A stretch of DNA of 64,000 nucleotides, taken from positions 10,960,874 to 11,024,873 of the forward strand of contig OZ020490.1 of the NCBI GenBank assembly GCA_963971405.1. Direction: 5' to 3'. This document shows, one piece after another, positions 42,501 to 48,177 of the stretch. Below the pieces are notes generated by a model, which saw only the letters and a program-made list of their open reading frames with translations, did not search any database and had not been told where the DNA came from. Made by a program: the position numbers and the translations under genes. Positions within the stretch are counted from its first letter, which is position 1, and each line of letters begins with the position of its first letter. The DNA is from Psococerastis gibbosa. Its lineage: Eukaryota > Arthropoda > Insecta > Psocodea > Psocidae.

Positions 42501-43238
42501 GGTACAGAAGGACCTCGGCAAATTGTATTATGTAATCAGCCAGCGACAAACCAGCTAGAAAACTCTGTAGCAGTAGACTGCAGTTCTGCCAGAGGTACCA
42601 CCGTTTGCCATTTGCTCACATGACAAATTTTTCAGCGGTTCACTCACCACTGAATCGTCCGTGTGTAAGTTATTTTTTTCTGTTGGTAAGCTGACCGCAC
42701 CGTTTTTTATACTTAAATATTTAAAAAAAATACCATAACCTCTTTGAAGTTGCAGTTTATTTAATTCCAAAACTTAAATTTATGTCGCCTTTCAGCCCAC
42801 CTCTACTATTTGGCTAGCTCTAATTAAAAGCCTTAAATGCAATTTTATTTTTTACATATAGTGAGCTAACAGCAAGCTTTCCTGTTTTAAAAATATTCGT
42901 TCAGAAGTCGTGTTTGCATGTGTTATTAAAACAACGCCGGGCGATACCATAAAACACACATATCTTTGGACTAACTTTCAATGCGCACTTTCTCTAATGC
43001 ACACATCATAAACGTTGGCCATGCACATTTTTCTATTTTATATCAATTAAATTCGATAGTAAATAAATTGTAGATGAGTAACAATATATGCTGCTTATTA
43101 CCTAGCATATGCATTTTATATTAAATTAACGTTTAATTGTTATTAGCAAGCTAATAACGAATAATAAAGCTAGCTTTGTTGATGAGCCAAAAACGTACCG
43201 TTAACATTAAAACCTTCAGAAACTTGTGCCATTGCCAT
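2139..43238 (-). CDS. step: Cytohesin (ARF-GEF, steppke family), five exons, 3' part outside window
   Basis: Cytohesins load GTP onto ARF GTPases at the plasma membrane through a Sec7 domain; a C-terminal PH domain binds phosphoinositides. Five exons were placed by splice signals and join in frame: 43199-43238, 41754-41827, 8781-8845, 7006-7272 and 2139-2400 (708 nt, 236 codons). Order: short start (residues 1-13), coiled coil (14-60) with the family string RRRKQELL, then Sec7 from about residue 70 with [27 protein letters not shown] and the glutamate-finger motif [12 protein letters not shown] (Glu160). Known cytohesins are about 400 residues, so the missing part is the Sec7 end and the PH domain, left of the window. 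All introns are GT-AG with matching phases. Intron 2 is about 33 kb and holds most of the repeats. Dicer-1 lies upstream on the same strand. Identification is by remembered family sequence. Confidence 0.96.
2575..4380. other. Intronic, no gene
   Basis: Between cytohesin exons 5 and 4. ATA/TTA-rich simple sequence at 2575-2900. A weak inverted pair (TGGCCAATGAGGTTCTGT near 3602 and GAACCTCATTGGTGCCAGTG near 3930) suggests one more decayed palindrome. Otherwise nothing recognised. Confidence 0.5.
4846..5345 (-). repeat. Dispersed 0.25-kb repeat (ATTCCGAACCACTTGGG family), interrupted copy
   Basis: Contains ATTCCGAACCACTTGGGGAA, the GGAGGTGACCA block and CCACCATGTTCCCCTGCCAA, split by the retroposon at 5025-5210. 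Related copies: 5736-6045, 6478-6715, 18985-19260, 44632-44865 and fragments near 1575-1640. Confidence 0.72.
5025..5210 (+). mobile_element. SINE-like retroposon with 12-bp target duplication
   Basis: 186 bp from TAGACTCGGACACCGG to a tail of TAAAG/TAAAA units (about 5183-5204). It is flanked on both sides by ACGATTAAATCG (5013-5024 and 5211-5222). It interrupts a member of the CACAGTCCCAGG repeat family, whose sequence resumes with GAGGTGACCATGA. No internal promoter boxes are obvious. Confidence 0.82.
5736..6045 (+). repeat. Dispersed repeat, same family, longer version
   Basis: Reads ATTGAATCCACCAGAACAGA, CACAGCGTTGGCAGGGAGCA and GTCAGTCAACTCCTCTTC, i.e. the complementary order to 6478-6715 with an extra end like that at 19230-19260. 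Confidence 0.65.
6478..6715 (-). repeat. Dispersed repeat, same family
   Basis: Collinear with 44632-44865 over most of its length: GTTGGACACAGTCCCAGGCC, ATTCCGAACCACTTGGGAAA, ACCATGTTTCCCTACCGGCA. An AGTA microsatellite follows (about 6719-6745). No function seen. Confidence 0.75.
6769..6863 (-). pseudogene. Partial duplicate of the Sec7 exon 3' end with its donor
   Basis: This 95-bp stretch repeats 6973-7067 with three mismatches. It covers the last 62 coding bases of cytohesin exon 4, the GTACGT donor and 33 intron bases. It encodes [18 protein letters not shown] with Val replaced by Gly. The 5' half of the exon and an acceptor are missing, so it is probably not an exon on its own. It lies in the intron directly downstream of the parent exon. 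Confidence 0.9.
7006..7272 (-). CDS. step: Cytohesin exon 4 (first half of Sec7)
   Basis: This 267-nt exon encodes residues 60-148, containing [12 protein letters not shown] (72-83), [19 protein letters not shown] (103-121) and [11 protein letters not shown] (132-142), all Sec7 landmarks of cytohesins. The acceptor is TTATTCCAG and the donor GTACGT. It ends in phase 2, completed by exon 5 to Arg149. Its last 62 bases, its donor and 33 bases of intron are copied 204 bp downstream (6769-6863). Confidence 0.96.
7491..8689. mobile_element. AAGGCTG-tip palindrome, interrupted by the 0.8-kb element
   Basis: The left tip AAGGCTGAGTGTTCAAAAT and mirrored right tip GAACACTCAGCCTT frame 395 bp of palindrome plus the 804-bp insertion at 7775-8578. 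Flanks read TT before and AA after, compatible with a TTAA target. Confidence 0.87.
7775..8578 (-). mobile_element. 0.8-kb dispersed element, copy 2 (reverse)
   Basis: Reverse orientation copy with the same tips and an 18-base C-run (8470-8487) corresponding to the G-run of copy 1. It splits an AAGGCTG palindrome (7491-8689). The uninterrupted relative at 29862-30248 shows the empty site GATGAAAAAATCTT, so the insertion went into an A-tract. Confidence 0.88.
8781..8845 (-). CDS. step: Cytohesin exon 3 (coiled-coil end)
   Basis: This 65-nt exon encodes [16 protein letters not shown] and then DTPDE, continuing the heptad pattern of exon 2. The acceptor is TTGTTGCAG and the donor GTAAAC. It ends in phase 2 and exon 4 supplies the missing base (AG|C, Ser60). 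It is too short for ordinary ORF finding and was identified by frame continuity and family resemblance. Confidence 0.92.
9008..9328 (-). mobile_element. LINE C-terminal remnant (RTE/Jockey-like tail)
   Basis: Minus-strand frame reads [20 protein letters not shown] then [13 protein letters not shown], followed by in-frame stops and [13 protein letters not shown]. These are decayed versions of the usual TNEEVLRR, RWIGHILRH and GRRGRGRPR motifs of LINE C-termini. Close to cytohesin exon 3. Confidence 0.7.
9665..9985. repeat. Dispersed repeat with CCCTTGCCTTCCTCATCC
   Basis: Shares the arrangement AATGC.GTGGTTTCCC, CCTTCC.CATCC and ACCGTTGACC with 34435-34700, where it reads GCAGTGGCTTCCCTCTGCCT. 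The ORF at 34465-34701 lies in this repeat and should not be taken as a gene. Confidence 0.55.
10094..10312 (-). repeat. Dispersed repeat with ATGTCAACCCACACCGACTA
   Basis: On the minus strand it reads AACGACCCCATCGATTTTTG, ATGTCAACCCACACCGACTA, AACAGGCGTTAGCTTGACTC. Relatives: 13387-13503, 40225-40345, 41085-41330 and 56810-56985. A frame like VNDPIDF persists in some copies but is too short and variable to be called a gene. Confidence 0.65.
10561..10908. mobile_element. AGGCG-tip palindromic MITE, divergent interior
   Basis: The tips AGGCGCCCATTCCACATACG and TGGAATGGGCGCCT match the family, but the left arm continues with a shorter palindrome around AATTGAAGGACATTTCAATT. It looks like a composite of two subfamilies. 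Confidence 0.75.
10971..11650. mobile_element. Candidate MITE with TGAAGTTATACTTCTTT ends
   Basis: TGAAGTTATACTTCTTT at 10971 is mirrored by AAAGAAGTATAACTTTTCA at about 11632-11650. The interior is very AT-rich and contains GCGCGCGCAT and a smaller palindrome (11156-11268). Such ends are found in insect mariner-like MITEs as far as I recall. Boundaries are approximate. Confidence 0.55.
11156..11268. repeat. 113-bp palindrome with 27-bp arms
   Basis: GGTATTGTCATCCGCCATTT at 11156 is repeated inverted as AAATGGCGGATGACAATACC ending at 11268. Probably a very short fold-back element inside the larger candidate at 10971-11650. Confidence 0.8.
12245..12616. mobile_element. AGGCG-tip palindromic MITE
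   Basis: Full palindromic copy with tips AGGCGCGGTTTCCACCGACC and its mirror, and the motif repeated inside after AAGACTTAGGCGGGG. A right half of another copy lies just before it (about 11950-12167), so two relatives are side by side, one truncated. Confidence 0.85.
12621..12835. mobile_element. 215-bp palindromic element
   Basis: The left arm AAGTGACAGAACTCTATTCT and the inverted right arm AGAATAGAGTTCTGTCACTT enclose an AT-rich centre. It abuts the AGGCG MITE ending at 12616. Confidence 0.82.
13508..13893. mobile_element. AGGCG-tip palindromic MITE
   Basis: Complete 386-bp copy. AGGCGCCCATTCCACCGACC and the mirrored GGAATGGGCGCCT form the ends. Inside are the repeated tip motif and the core GACATTCAAGACTTAGGCGG. 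Flanked by TA on both sides. Confidence 0.88.
13900..15950. other. Intronic, no gene
   Basis: AT-rich. A 24-base A-run (15309-15333), a short AATTC array near 15274 and an ATA microsatellite (about 15561-15598) are visible, plus a degraded piece of the GCAGNCTGATCG palindrome family after 15640. Short ORFs have no recognisable product. Confidence 0.5.
15954..16351. mobile_element. 400-bp palindromic element with TTAA flanks
   Basis: Two long inverted arms start GAGTGTACAGCCCGTAGG and mirror each other over most of 390 bp, around a centre near 16150. Both ends abut TTAA, which may be a target duplication. No ORF. A non-autonomous DNA transposon is likely. Confidence 0.85.
16352..17698. other. 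Intronic, no gene
   Basis: No ORF of note and no repeat recognised except a CATACATA-like microsatellite near 17165-17200. Nothing to annotate. Confidence 0.5.
17699..18005. repeat. Tandem repeat of about 145 bp
   Basis: Starts of units AGTAGCACCTG at 17699, 17842 and 17990. Each unit has AACAGGTG.CCCTAC, GAGTTCGGGTCCCAC and CAATGATTGAT, with a small ATAATATCAC subrepeat at the junctions. Two full units and the start of a third. Confidence 0.82.
18355..18500. mobile_element. 146-bp palindromic element
   Basis: GACTGAGGCATACTTTCCAA and its inverted relative TTGCACAGTATGCCTCAGTC form imperfect arms of about 60 bp with the shared block GTGTTACGCGACCAA. The ORF across it is an artefact of the palindrome. 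Confidence 0.78.
18985..19262 (+). repeat. Dispersed repeat, same family
   Basis: Contains AACAGCAGCAAACATGGTAG, GCACAACGTTGGCAGGGGAA, an 11-G run and AAGTGGTTCGGAATCCA. Runs to AACTCCTCTTCACCCC. No coding signal. Confidence 0.68.
19373..19758. mobile_element. AGGCG-tip palindromic MITE
   Basis: Complete 386-bp copy, nearly collinear with 13508-13893, with both tips, inner tip motif and core. Flanked by TTA/TTA-like bases. Confidence 0.87.
20505..20702 (-). mobile_element. tRNA-headed SINE
   Basis: Reverse copy of the family at 36556. On the minus strand the head reads TAGAGTAGTGGTACTGACTC and the B box GTTGGTTCGAGTC. The body has the CTTTACAGGAAGCATAGCC block. An AT-rich repeat ends it at 20505. 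Confidence 0.8.
21732..22277 (+). mobile_element. 0.8-kb dispersed element, copy 3 (5' truncated)
   Basis: Starts abruptly at CCCGGTTTCGTTACTC and continues to the normal end ATAAATTGGAAAGC, followed by an A-run. The first third of the element is missing. Confidence 0.82.
23000..23802 (+). mobile_element. 0.8-kb dispersed element, copy 4
   Basis: Near full length, from GAACCGGTCCGAG to ATAAATTGGAAAGC. The G-run is 12 bases here. The GACA tract is short and a piece near 23700 is deleted. It lies in the long cytohesin intron. Confidence 0.85.
25108..25843 (-). CDS. Serine-rich exon of an unidentified gene nested in the cytohesin intron
   Basis: The minus strand has an open frame of 241 codons from an acceptor (CTATTCCTCTATTAG, position 25843) to a possible donor CCG|GTAGGT (exon end 25120) or, if unspliced, a TAA at 25108. 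There is no convincing ATG at its start; the first is in CDMAED. The protein is basic and serine-rich, with repeated KSPS, RSVS and SPVGSKS motifs and a basic patch [13 protein letters not shown] near the end. That suggests a disordered cytoplasmic, possibly phosphorylated tail. The acceptor, donor and sustained frame argue for a real exon. I do not recognise the family. It lies inside the 33-kb cytohesin intron, same strand. The plus-strand ORF over it is a shadow. Confidence 0.55.
26140..26408 (-). pseudogene. Hydrophobic exon-like segment with a frame break
   Basis: Reading leftward, an acceptor with a branch-like ACTAAC (ACTAACTATAGTGTAACAG) leads into [20 protein letters not shown] and [14 protein letters not shown]. 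After about 26290 the plausible frame changes by one base into [20 protein letters not shown] and then a hydrophobic run ending [14 protein letters not shown]. The second part looks like a membrane helix. This could be a decayed exon, two overlapping exons, or a single-base sequence error. It precedes the serine-rich exon, so together they could make a membrane protein with a cytoplasmic tail. The link is inference only. Confidence 0.3.
27809..27959. mobile_element. 151-bp palindromic element
   Basis: AGTTGGACTTACATTGTCTG is mirrored by AATACAAGTCCAACT, with an inner pair CAGTCATCGAA / TTCGATGACTG. A partial relative of one arm is at about 24915-24985 (CTATTAACACAGCGGGCAAT). Confidence 0.78.
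28560..28755. repeat. Dispersed repeat with GGAGAATTTCTGCTAATTTA
   Basis: GCACAAAAAACGATTG, AAATGTATAGGAGAATTTCT, AAAAACGCGTAGTGGGG are also found at 5435-5625, and the middle part at 50860-50910. Diverged, non-coding, likely an old transposable element. Confidence 0.6.
29862..30248. mobile_element. AAGGCTG-tip palindrome, uninterrupted
   Basis: 387-bp copy of the palindrome at 7491-8689 without the insertion; arms contain TTTTGTAAACAAGAAATT. Flanked TTAA-like on both sides. No coding capacity. A remote relative may lie at 43610-44000. Confidence 0.87.
30249..33419. other. Intronic, no gene recognised
   Basis: Short, unconvincing ORFs only. A 70-bp approximate tandem duplication lies at about 31438-31510 (GCTGGAGTAACTCT repeated). 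Two copies of a CCAGAAATTCAAAA motif (30669, 32028) hint at an old element. No splice-supported exon found. Confidence 0.45.
33420..34271 (+). mobile_element. 0.8-kb dispersed element, copy 5
   Basis: Full length with both tips, a 17-base G-run (33533-33549) and the longest GACA region. It is flanked by A-rich sequence on both sides. It is the best template for a consensus. Confidence 0.87.
35597..35849 (-). mobile_element. tRNA-headed SINE, second family
   Basis: On the minus strand the head reads ATGGCGTAGAGGTAACGACT (A box) and GACTGGTTCGAGTCCCAC (B box), then a body with CCATGCTTCGGAGGGCATGT. The tail near 35597 is AAAGTAAAGT-like when read on the plus strand. The head is more tRNA-like than that of the 36556 family, but not an intact tRNA. 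Confidence 0.75.
36312..36438. mobile_element. Short AGGCG-tip palindromic MITE
   Basis: 127-bp palindrome with tip AGGCGCTTATTCCACCTACG and its mirror. Arms read GTCAATAGTAAATGTGGTAT and the loop contains TTTAATGTCTGC. It is the simplest member of the family, without the inner tip repeat. Confidence 0.85.
36556..36765 (+). mobile_element. tRNA-headed SINE
   Basis: The head TAGGGTAGTGGTAAAGACTC resembles a tRNA A box and GGTTGTTGGTTC a degraded B box. The body CATGCTTCGAAGGGCACGTA and tail TTAGTAATAGAACAAAAAGT are shared with copies at 20505-20702 (minus), 45731-45868 (body and tail only) and 57856-57914 (tail). Confidence 0.78.
37466..37620. mobile_element. GCAGNCTGATCG palindrome, copy 1
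   Basis: Tip GCAGTCTGATCGAGGCG mirrors CGCCCCGATCAGGCTGC. The interior contains AATACCGG blocks and the asymmetric sequence AGCACTTTCCATTATAAAAT. The same family occurs at 38197-38367; degraded pieces at about 15643-15790 and 13270-13350. Confidence 0.83.
37861..38088. mobile_element. 228-bp palindrome with 57-bp arms
   Basis: GAAGAACCAGTAGAATCCGG and its inverted copy form arms with very few mismatches; the loop holds ATTGATTGATTGG. The left neighbour GCAAAGGCTTTCACGGCCGG is like a motif I have seen in arthropod repeats. Overlapping ORFs are palindrome artefacts. Confidence 0.8.
38197..38367. mobile_element. GCAGNCTGATCG palindrome, copy 2 (inverted)
   Basis: Same tips and AATACCGG blocks as 37466-37620, but the asymmetric centre reads on the opposite strand (GGAAAGTGCTATTCAAAAT). 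The two copies flank another palindrome (37861-38088). Confidence 0.83.
38368..41060. other. Intronic, no gene recognised
   Basis: The ORFs at 38522-38806 and 38894-39190 lack recognisable motifs. C- and G-runs flank 39365-39580 with GCGTAGC.A / AGCTACGC repeats at its ends, suggesting a degraded element with inverted ends (about 39271-39590). A small inverted pair CTCTCGGCAT / ATGCCGAGAG is at about 39852-39893. Confidence 0.45.
41754..41827 (-). CDS. step: Cytohesin exon 2 (coiled coil)
   Basis: This 74-nt exon encodes residues 14-38, [17 protein letters not shown] followed by QELLLEIQ. It corresponds to the N-terminal coiled coil of cytohesins, used for dimerisation and adaptor binding in known members. 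The acceptor is TTTTTCAG and the donor GTAAGC. It ends in phase 0, matching exon 3 at 8845 after an intron of about 33 kb. Confidence 0.95.
43199..43238 (-). CDS. step: Cytohesin exon 1 (start exon)
   Basis: The exon encodes [13 protein letters not shown] plus the first base of an Asp codon, then the donor GTACGT. Two in-frame ATGs exist (43238 and 43232); I chose the first because it has A at -3 and G at +4, although the second would also work. The next exon supplies the two bases completing GAT. The 5' untranslated part and the promoter upstream could not be delimited. Confidence 0.85.
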
Positions 43239-45089
43239 ATTTCAGCGTATCAGTTATTCACATCATAATTGCAAGCATGAGTTACAAAATTTAAACAAAA
43301 TCACTCATTAATATTGGAAAATTATCAAACAATTAACGGAAAAACAAAAACACAGAACATTTTAAATTCCACGACGCCATTTTGTTTGAGCATCAACATC
43401 ATTGTCACTGCCTTGTATAATGAATTTTCTGTGTATCTTTTCATTCACTGCCTTTTGCAATTGGCGTCAAATTTAAAATTTGGTCCTATAAATTCTCTAT
43501 TAAATTATAGCGATAAATTTCATCTTATACACCTCGCACCTCCTCTCGTTTTTCCTTAAACTTAGTTTCTATAGTAATTCGGCAAGTTATTTACTTATGG
43601 GAGAGTTCTCAAAATATTGTAGGCCTATGTAAACAAAAAAAATGGCTGTGGATTTTTGACGAAATTAATTAATTTCACGTTCTACATTCCTAAAGTTATG
43701 AGGGAGGTCAGATGAAAAATTCATATAAAATTTAAGTTAAGCTGTCGAAGGAAATTAAGAAGTTTCATCAGAAATTCTGAAAACCCCGGTATATTAGGCA
43801 TTGCAAAAAGTCAATTTTCCTAATATAATTTATAATTGTATTCAATATTGTGAAGCGATCGGCTAGCCTAGCCGGTTTTTTGAGACAGCTTCAATTTATT
43901 ATGCATTTTTCTTGTGACGAATATCATAGCTGTGGAACGAGGTTTGGTCTATATTACACGGTCACTTCTTGTCAATATTTATTTTGCCATCTGTCCCAGA
44001 TTTAGGCACAGATATTATATTATTTATCATGCGGAAAGGGTATTGGTACGTTTTCCCATTTCCCCTGGGAGACCCCTTCGTGCCTGGTGAAACCTCGGGC
44101 TCCTGCGCAAAATTGATTTAAAAGCTGCGTAGGTAAAGAACTTATATAATACACTTAGGCGTAGGTCCATGAGAACTTTCCTCTTTTTCCATTTTTATTT
44201 TGACCAAACTCAATTTTGTGGGAAGGGGGATTTCAACCTAAAAAAACTAAGAAAAGACGGCTTATGAATTATCTCTCAAAAACGGCTCCAACATAGTCAT
44301 TATTAATGTTAACAACACGCGGCGGCATTAAGGGGTGATAAAAAAGACACAATGCAGCAGTATTTACAAACTTTTATTTTATTCAGTCTCATTGAATAAA
44401 ACAAACACCATTTATTTATCTAAATAGATATCACAGACGGGAATCATGATGTAAAATTTAGTATTAGTCAAGTTACAGCTCACAATGACTAGCGTCCATT
44501 TTTGTTCAATCATGGAAATAGTAAAGATTTTTTTTAAGAGGAAGCTGCTCATACCGGCCACCGATGTATTACCCAAAAGTCGGTTAATACCTAGACGATC
44601 ATTATGTACAATTGTCACACGTATTAGTAGTAGTAGCATGGTTGGACACAGTCCCAGGCCACGGTGTGGGCCCATAGGACAGTGAACTTCCTGATTATAG
44701 TGGATTCCGAACCACTTGGGAAGCACAGTGAAGTCACACGATTAGTTCGGAGATGACCAGGACAAGTCCTACCATGTTTCCCTACCGGCACAGGACCAAG
44801 TTATCTGCATCTTTGAACCTGCTCTGGTCCGCTGGATTCAATTTGATTTGGCGGCCGGCTACATCAACGGTAGTATAACCTAACCTAATTGATCATAAGA
44901 ACAGAAATTTTTAAACGTATTTCATATTCTTAACAATAAAATATCGAAACAATACTGTTAAGGGATGCAGTAAACCAAGCCTCATTCAAAAGGACTGCCT
45001 CTTGCGTCAATGCAGACAACGTGGTCAGTCATCTATGGAATTACACACTACTGATTACATTAATGTCTATCTCTCTCACTGCTTTCTCT
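43239..45089. other. Intergenic space upstream of cytohesin
   Basis: Should contain the cytohesin promoter and any 5' untranslated exon; no core element can be called from sequence alone. 43610-44000 resembles the AAGGCTG palindrome remotely and 44180-44340 the 0.8-kb element remotely. A dispersed repeat follows at 44632-44865. Confidence 0.5.
44632..44865 (-). repeat. Dispersed repeat, same family
   Basis: Very close to 6478-6715, with the same start and end, including the closing CCGCTGGATTCAATTTGATT. Sited between cytohesin exon 1 and Dicer-1. Confidence 0.75.
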
Positions 45090-45229
45090 AGGCCAATATT
45101 CCACCTACGTCAATAGTTAATAGTAAATGTGGTATTGACATGGTAGCAGACATTTTTAGACTTTAATGTCTGCTACCACGTCAATACCACATTTACTATT
45201 GACTATTGACGTAGGTGGAATAAGAACCT
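45090..45229. mobile_element. Short AGG-tip palindromic MITE
   Basis: 140-bp palindrome closely related to 36312-36438: same ATTCCACCTACGTCAATAG arms and the core GGTAGCAGACATT. It lies only 32 bp from the longer family member at 45262. Confidence 0.84.
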
Positions 45230-45261
45230 TAGTAAAGTTACCTCAAACTTCGGTTGGATTT

Positions 45262-45648
45262 AGGCGGGGTTTCCACCGACCCCTCATTGCAGAATGCAAA
45301 GACATTGACGTGGTAGCAAACATTCAAGACTTAGGCGGGTATTCCACCGACCTTTCATTGCAGAATGCAAATGACATTGACGGAAATTTGAATTTTTCTT
45401 TTTATAGAAATCTATTAAAATGTTTGTACTTAACATGACGCCATATTTTTAATTTTAGTTTGTTTGTGATTTTACTCTATGATCATTGATCAGTTTTAAC
45501 TATGGCACAGAGTAAAACAAAAATTTCCGTCAATGTCATTTGCATTTTGCAATGAGAGGTCGATGGAATACTCGCCTAAGTCTTGAATGTCTGCTGCCAC
45601 GTAAATGTCTATGCATTCTGCAATGAGAGGTCGGTGGTAACCCCGCCT
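45262..45648. mobile_element. AGGCG-tip palindromic MITE
   Basis: Complete copy in the Dicer-cytohesin intergenic space, starting AGGCGGGGTTTCCACCGACC. Here the inner module (CATTGCAGAATGCAAA and GACATTGACG) is repeated before and after the core, which shows the modular build clearly. Confidence 0.84.
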
Positions 45649-45730
45649 TAGCACATTTCCCCAATATAATTCCATAAATAATCATTTGCAATATCACTTG
45701 TTCAATGCAATAACAGACACCATGTCCTAC

Positions 45731-45868
45731 ATTTTCTGGCAATGCTTTGGAGGGCATGTAAAGCAGGCGGTCGCGGGTCATCCTAGTTGAGTTTAAGAGT
45801 GGGCTTTATAGCCCTAACTCCACTAGGTTGGCTTAGTAATAGAAACAATAAAAAGTCCTTATTTATGT
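45731..45868 (+). mobile_element. SINE body and tail, head missing
   Basis: TTTCTGGCAATGCTTTGGAG to AAAAAGTCCTTATTTATG matches the 3' two thirds of the SINE at 36556. 5' truncated. Intergenic. Confidence 0.72.
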
Positions 45869-46973
45869 CCTCCATTTTGCCCCAGTTCATGGCTAAATTT
45901 TTACCAAAATCAGACATGTTTGATATCAAATGAAAGCTTACGGACTTATCTAACTGTTGAACGCATTTATTTATGTATACATAAACATTTCCGAACATTT
46001 TGCAATATTTGACAATACATAATGACCGACTAGTTATATAATAGCTATATAAAGATTTGGTTTATCCTAGTAGTAGAGGACTATTTCTATCCCCAATCAG
46101 TTTAACAAAAAAAAATCTCCGCACCAAAACTAAATGAATCGTTATAGTAACTACTATTCATGAAATAATCCTCTACTACTTTATAACTAATAACTTAGTT
46201 ATAAAGTTTTGATGAACTTATTAGCGCTTAATCACTTTGACAATTTTAAAATTCTCAGTAACGGATGTAACTAAAACAATTTATACTTAATGGTGTGAAC
46301 GTAATATTCTAAAGGACAGTTTGTAAGTTTAGTGATACTTTTACATGAGACATTATTCATAATTAGAGCAAGTTTAGCGAGTTAAATAAGGAATAACAAT
46401 TTGATTGCAACATTAAAAGAGGAAATAATAATGAATAACAGTCAAAAAATTTGTTAAAAACCAATAAACAAATCGAATGAGCCGCCATGATAAGGTGCAT
46501 TACGCTAATTAACGCCATAAATCACAATTCTGACAAACTATCCAAGATTAACTTTTATGCGACCCTTTGATACATTTCAAATAAAGGTGACTCTAGAATA
46601 CGTAATTAATGCAACAGTGTAGTCTAATCAAAAAATTAAAACGTTCAAAATCATGCGCAAAAGAGCCACGAACAAAACTTGATACAAAAATTCACAACAA
46701 AGGTACAATAATATTGTTGAGGGATCAAAATCACTGGTGCCTATCTATTCCTAAATGGCTGCCACAAGTAAGTGTAAAGTGCTCAAACGTTGTGAATACG
46801 ATATTTTAATGTTTTGGTACACTAAGTTACGCAGTCGATGAGGCTGCTATAGATTTTCACTCTTGGGGTAGACATTAAAAAGTTTACAAGTAAAAGAAAC
46901 AACAAGTGAGAAATAAACTAACTTATGTCAGTGCATCTATTTTATTGGAAGCAATTGTGATCACCATAAGAAA
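45869..46973. other. Intergenic space downstream of Dicer-1
   Basis: AT-rich, with an imperfect inverted pair (CCTAGTAGTAGAGGACTATT near 46065 and AATAATCCTCTACTACTTTA near 46160) spanning about 120 bp. No gene recognised. Confidence 0.5.
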
Positions 46974-47693
46974 GAACCGGTCCGAGTTAACTCGAACATG
47001 CTTTCCAATTTATCCATTAGTAGATGGAGAAAATGAGTGATTTCATGGTAAATAATTTTCCTATGGTTAAATTTCGGATTTTCTATCATTTTTTAAAAAA
47101 ATAATTTTTTGCACAAAACCAATTAGTTTTTTGGGAAAGCAACCTGTCCCGTTTCGTTACTCAATTTAACACCTAAAACATGCCTGAAAGTAGAAATCAT
47201 CGATAGAAAGGTTTCGCAGAAAAATTATTTTTTAGTCATTTTTCATTAAAATTTAGTTATTTTTATTTTTTTACCCCCATAAGCAAACTAGCAAGGGACA
47301 AGTGACCCCCGCATTTTATTAATGTTAATAACGACTACAATATATGTGAATTTAAAAGAAGTCGTTGGGGCCGTTTTGGAGAAATAATGTTTTTAGACGT
47401 TTTTTTTTGGTATTTTTTGAGAATAAAACCCCCCCGAATTGAGTTAACCCAAAATAAAAAAAATGGTCCCGAGGTATGATTTTTGTGAACCTACATGCCA
47501 AATTTGATCCAAATCTACCGAGTAATTTGCCCGCAAATCGATGGACCGACAGAGCGACAGACAGACAGAAATGTCGTAAAAACCACTTTTTTAGGTTCCT
47601 GTGACCTCAAAACGTGTAAATCCGTTGAAATCTCGGAATCGAAAATTTTGACCATCACAAAGCTTTCCTTATATTACGTATAAATTGGAAAGC
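46974..47693 (+). mobile_element. 0.8-kb dispersed element, copy 6
   Basis: Both tips are present, but the G-run and about 100 bases after it are deleted near 47079. It lies between the cytohesin start and the Dicer-1 stop codon, ending about 0.3 kb from the latter. Confidence 0.85.
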
Positions 47694-47937
47694 AATAAAT
47701 ATAGTCTACTTTTTACACTTCTCATGGTTATTGAAGAGTTTAATTGTTGTGACAACATTTACACTAGCAGTTTATTTTAAATTTCAGGCATAATTGTTAT
47801 TGAAAGTTGAAACCGGCTTGGGTTTTTACATAATAATAATCATAATAATGGAGACTCAGGCATTTATTTAAAAAAAAAAAATAGTTTAAAAACAATGACC
47901 CTTAAATCTTTATCATTAAAACTGAATTTTGTATATT

Positions 47938-47943
47938 TTTATT
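47938..47943 (-). promoter_or_regulatory. Candidate Dicer-1 polyadenylation signal
   Basis: AATAAA on the minus strand, about 66 nt after the Dicer-1 stop codon. Other AT-rich candidates follow near 47865. A copy of the 0.8-kb element begins (reading leftward) at 47693, so the 3' UTR is probably short. There is no transcript evidence. Confidence 0.4.
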
Positions 47944-48008
47944 TAATTAAATAATTTAATTGGAACGACATTTACTTAACTAACATTTAGAAACAAGCCA
48001 TTTCTAGC

Positions 48009-48177
48009 TCATTTCTTTCTCTGCAACAAATTCCTGCTCTTGAGCTGCTTTAACGCGCACTTGGCCGCTGTACATTTGGCAATCCGGTAATTTCTACCTA
48101 TACCCTTAAAAGTTCCTTTCCCGAAAACTTCTACTGCAACTCTCACTCTTCTGCCATCCGCTAACTTCTCCGGTTTC
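48009..48177 (-). CDS. Dcr-1: Dicer-1 last exon (dsRNA-binding domain, stop)
   Basis: This 169-nt coding part starts [19 protein letters not shown], continues [20 protein letters not shown] and ends NLLQRKK before TGA. It is the C-terminal dsRBD with its conserved second-helix lysines. The acceptor is TATTTGCAG. Confidence 0.97.

Noticed and set aside
42555..42770. Minus-strand ORF between cytohesin exons 1 and 2 as an alternative exon
   Set aside because: No family resemblance, and the exon 1 to exon 2 junction is already in perfect phase without it.
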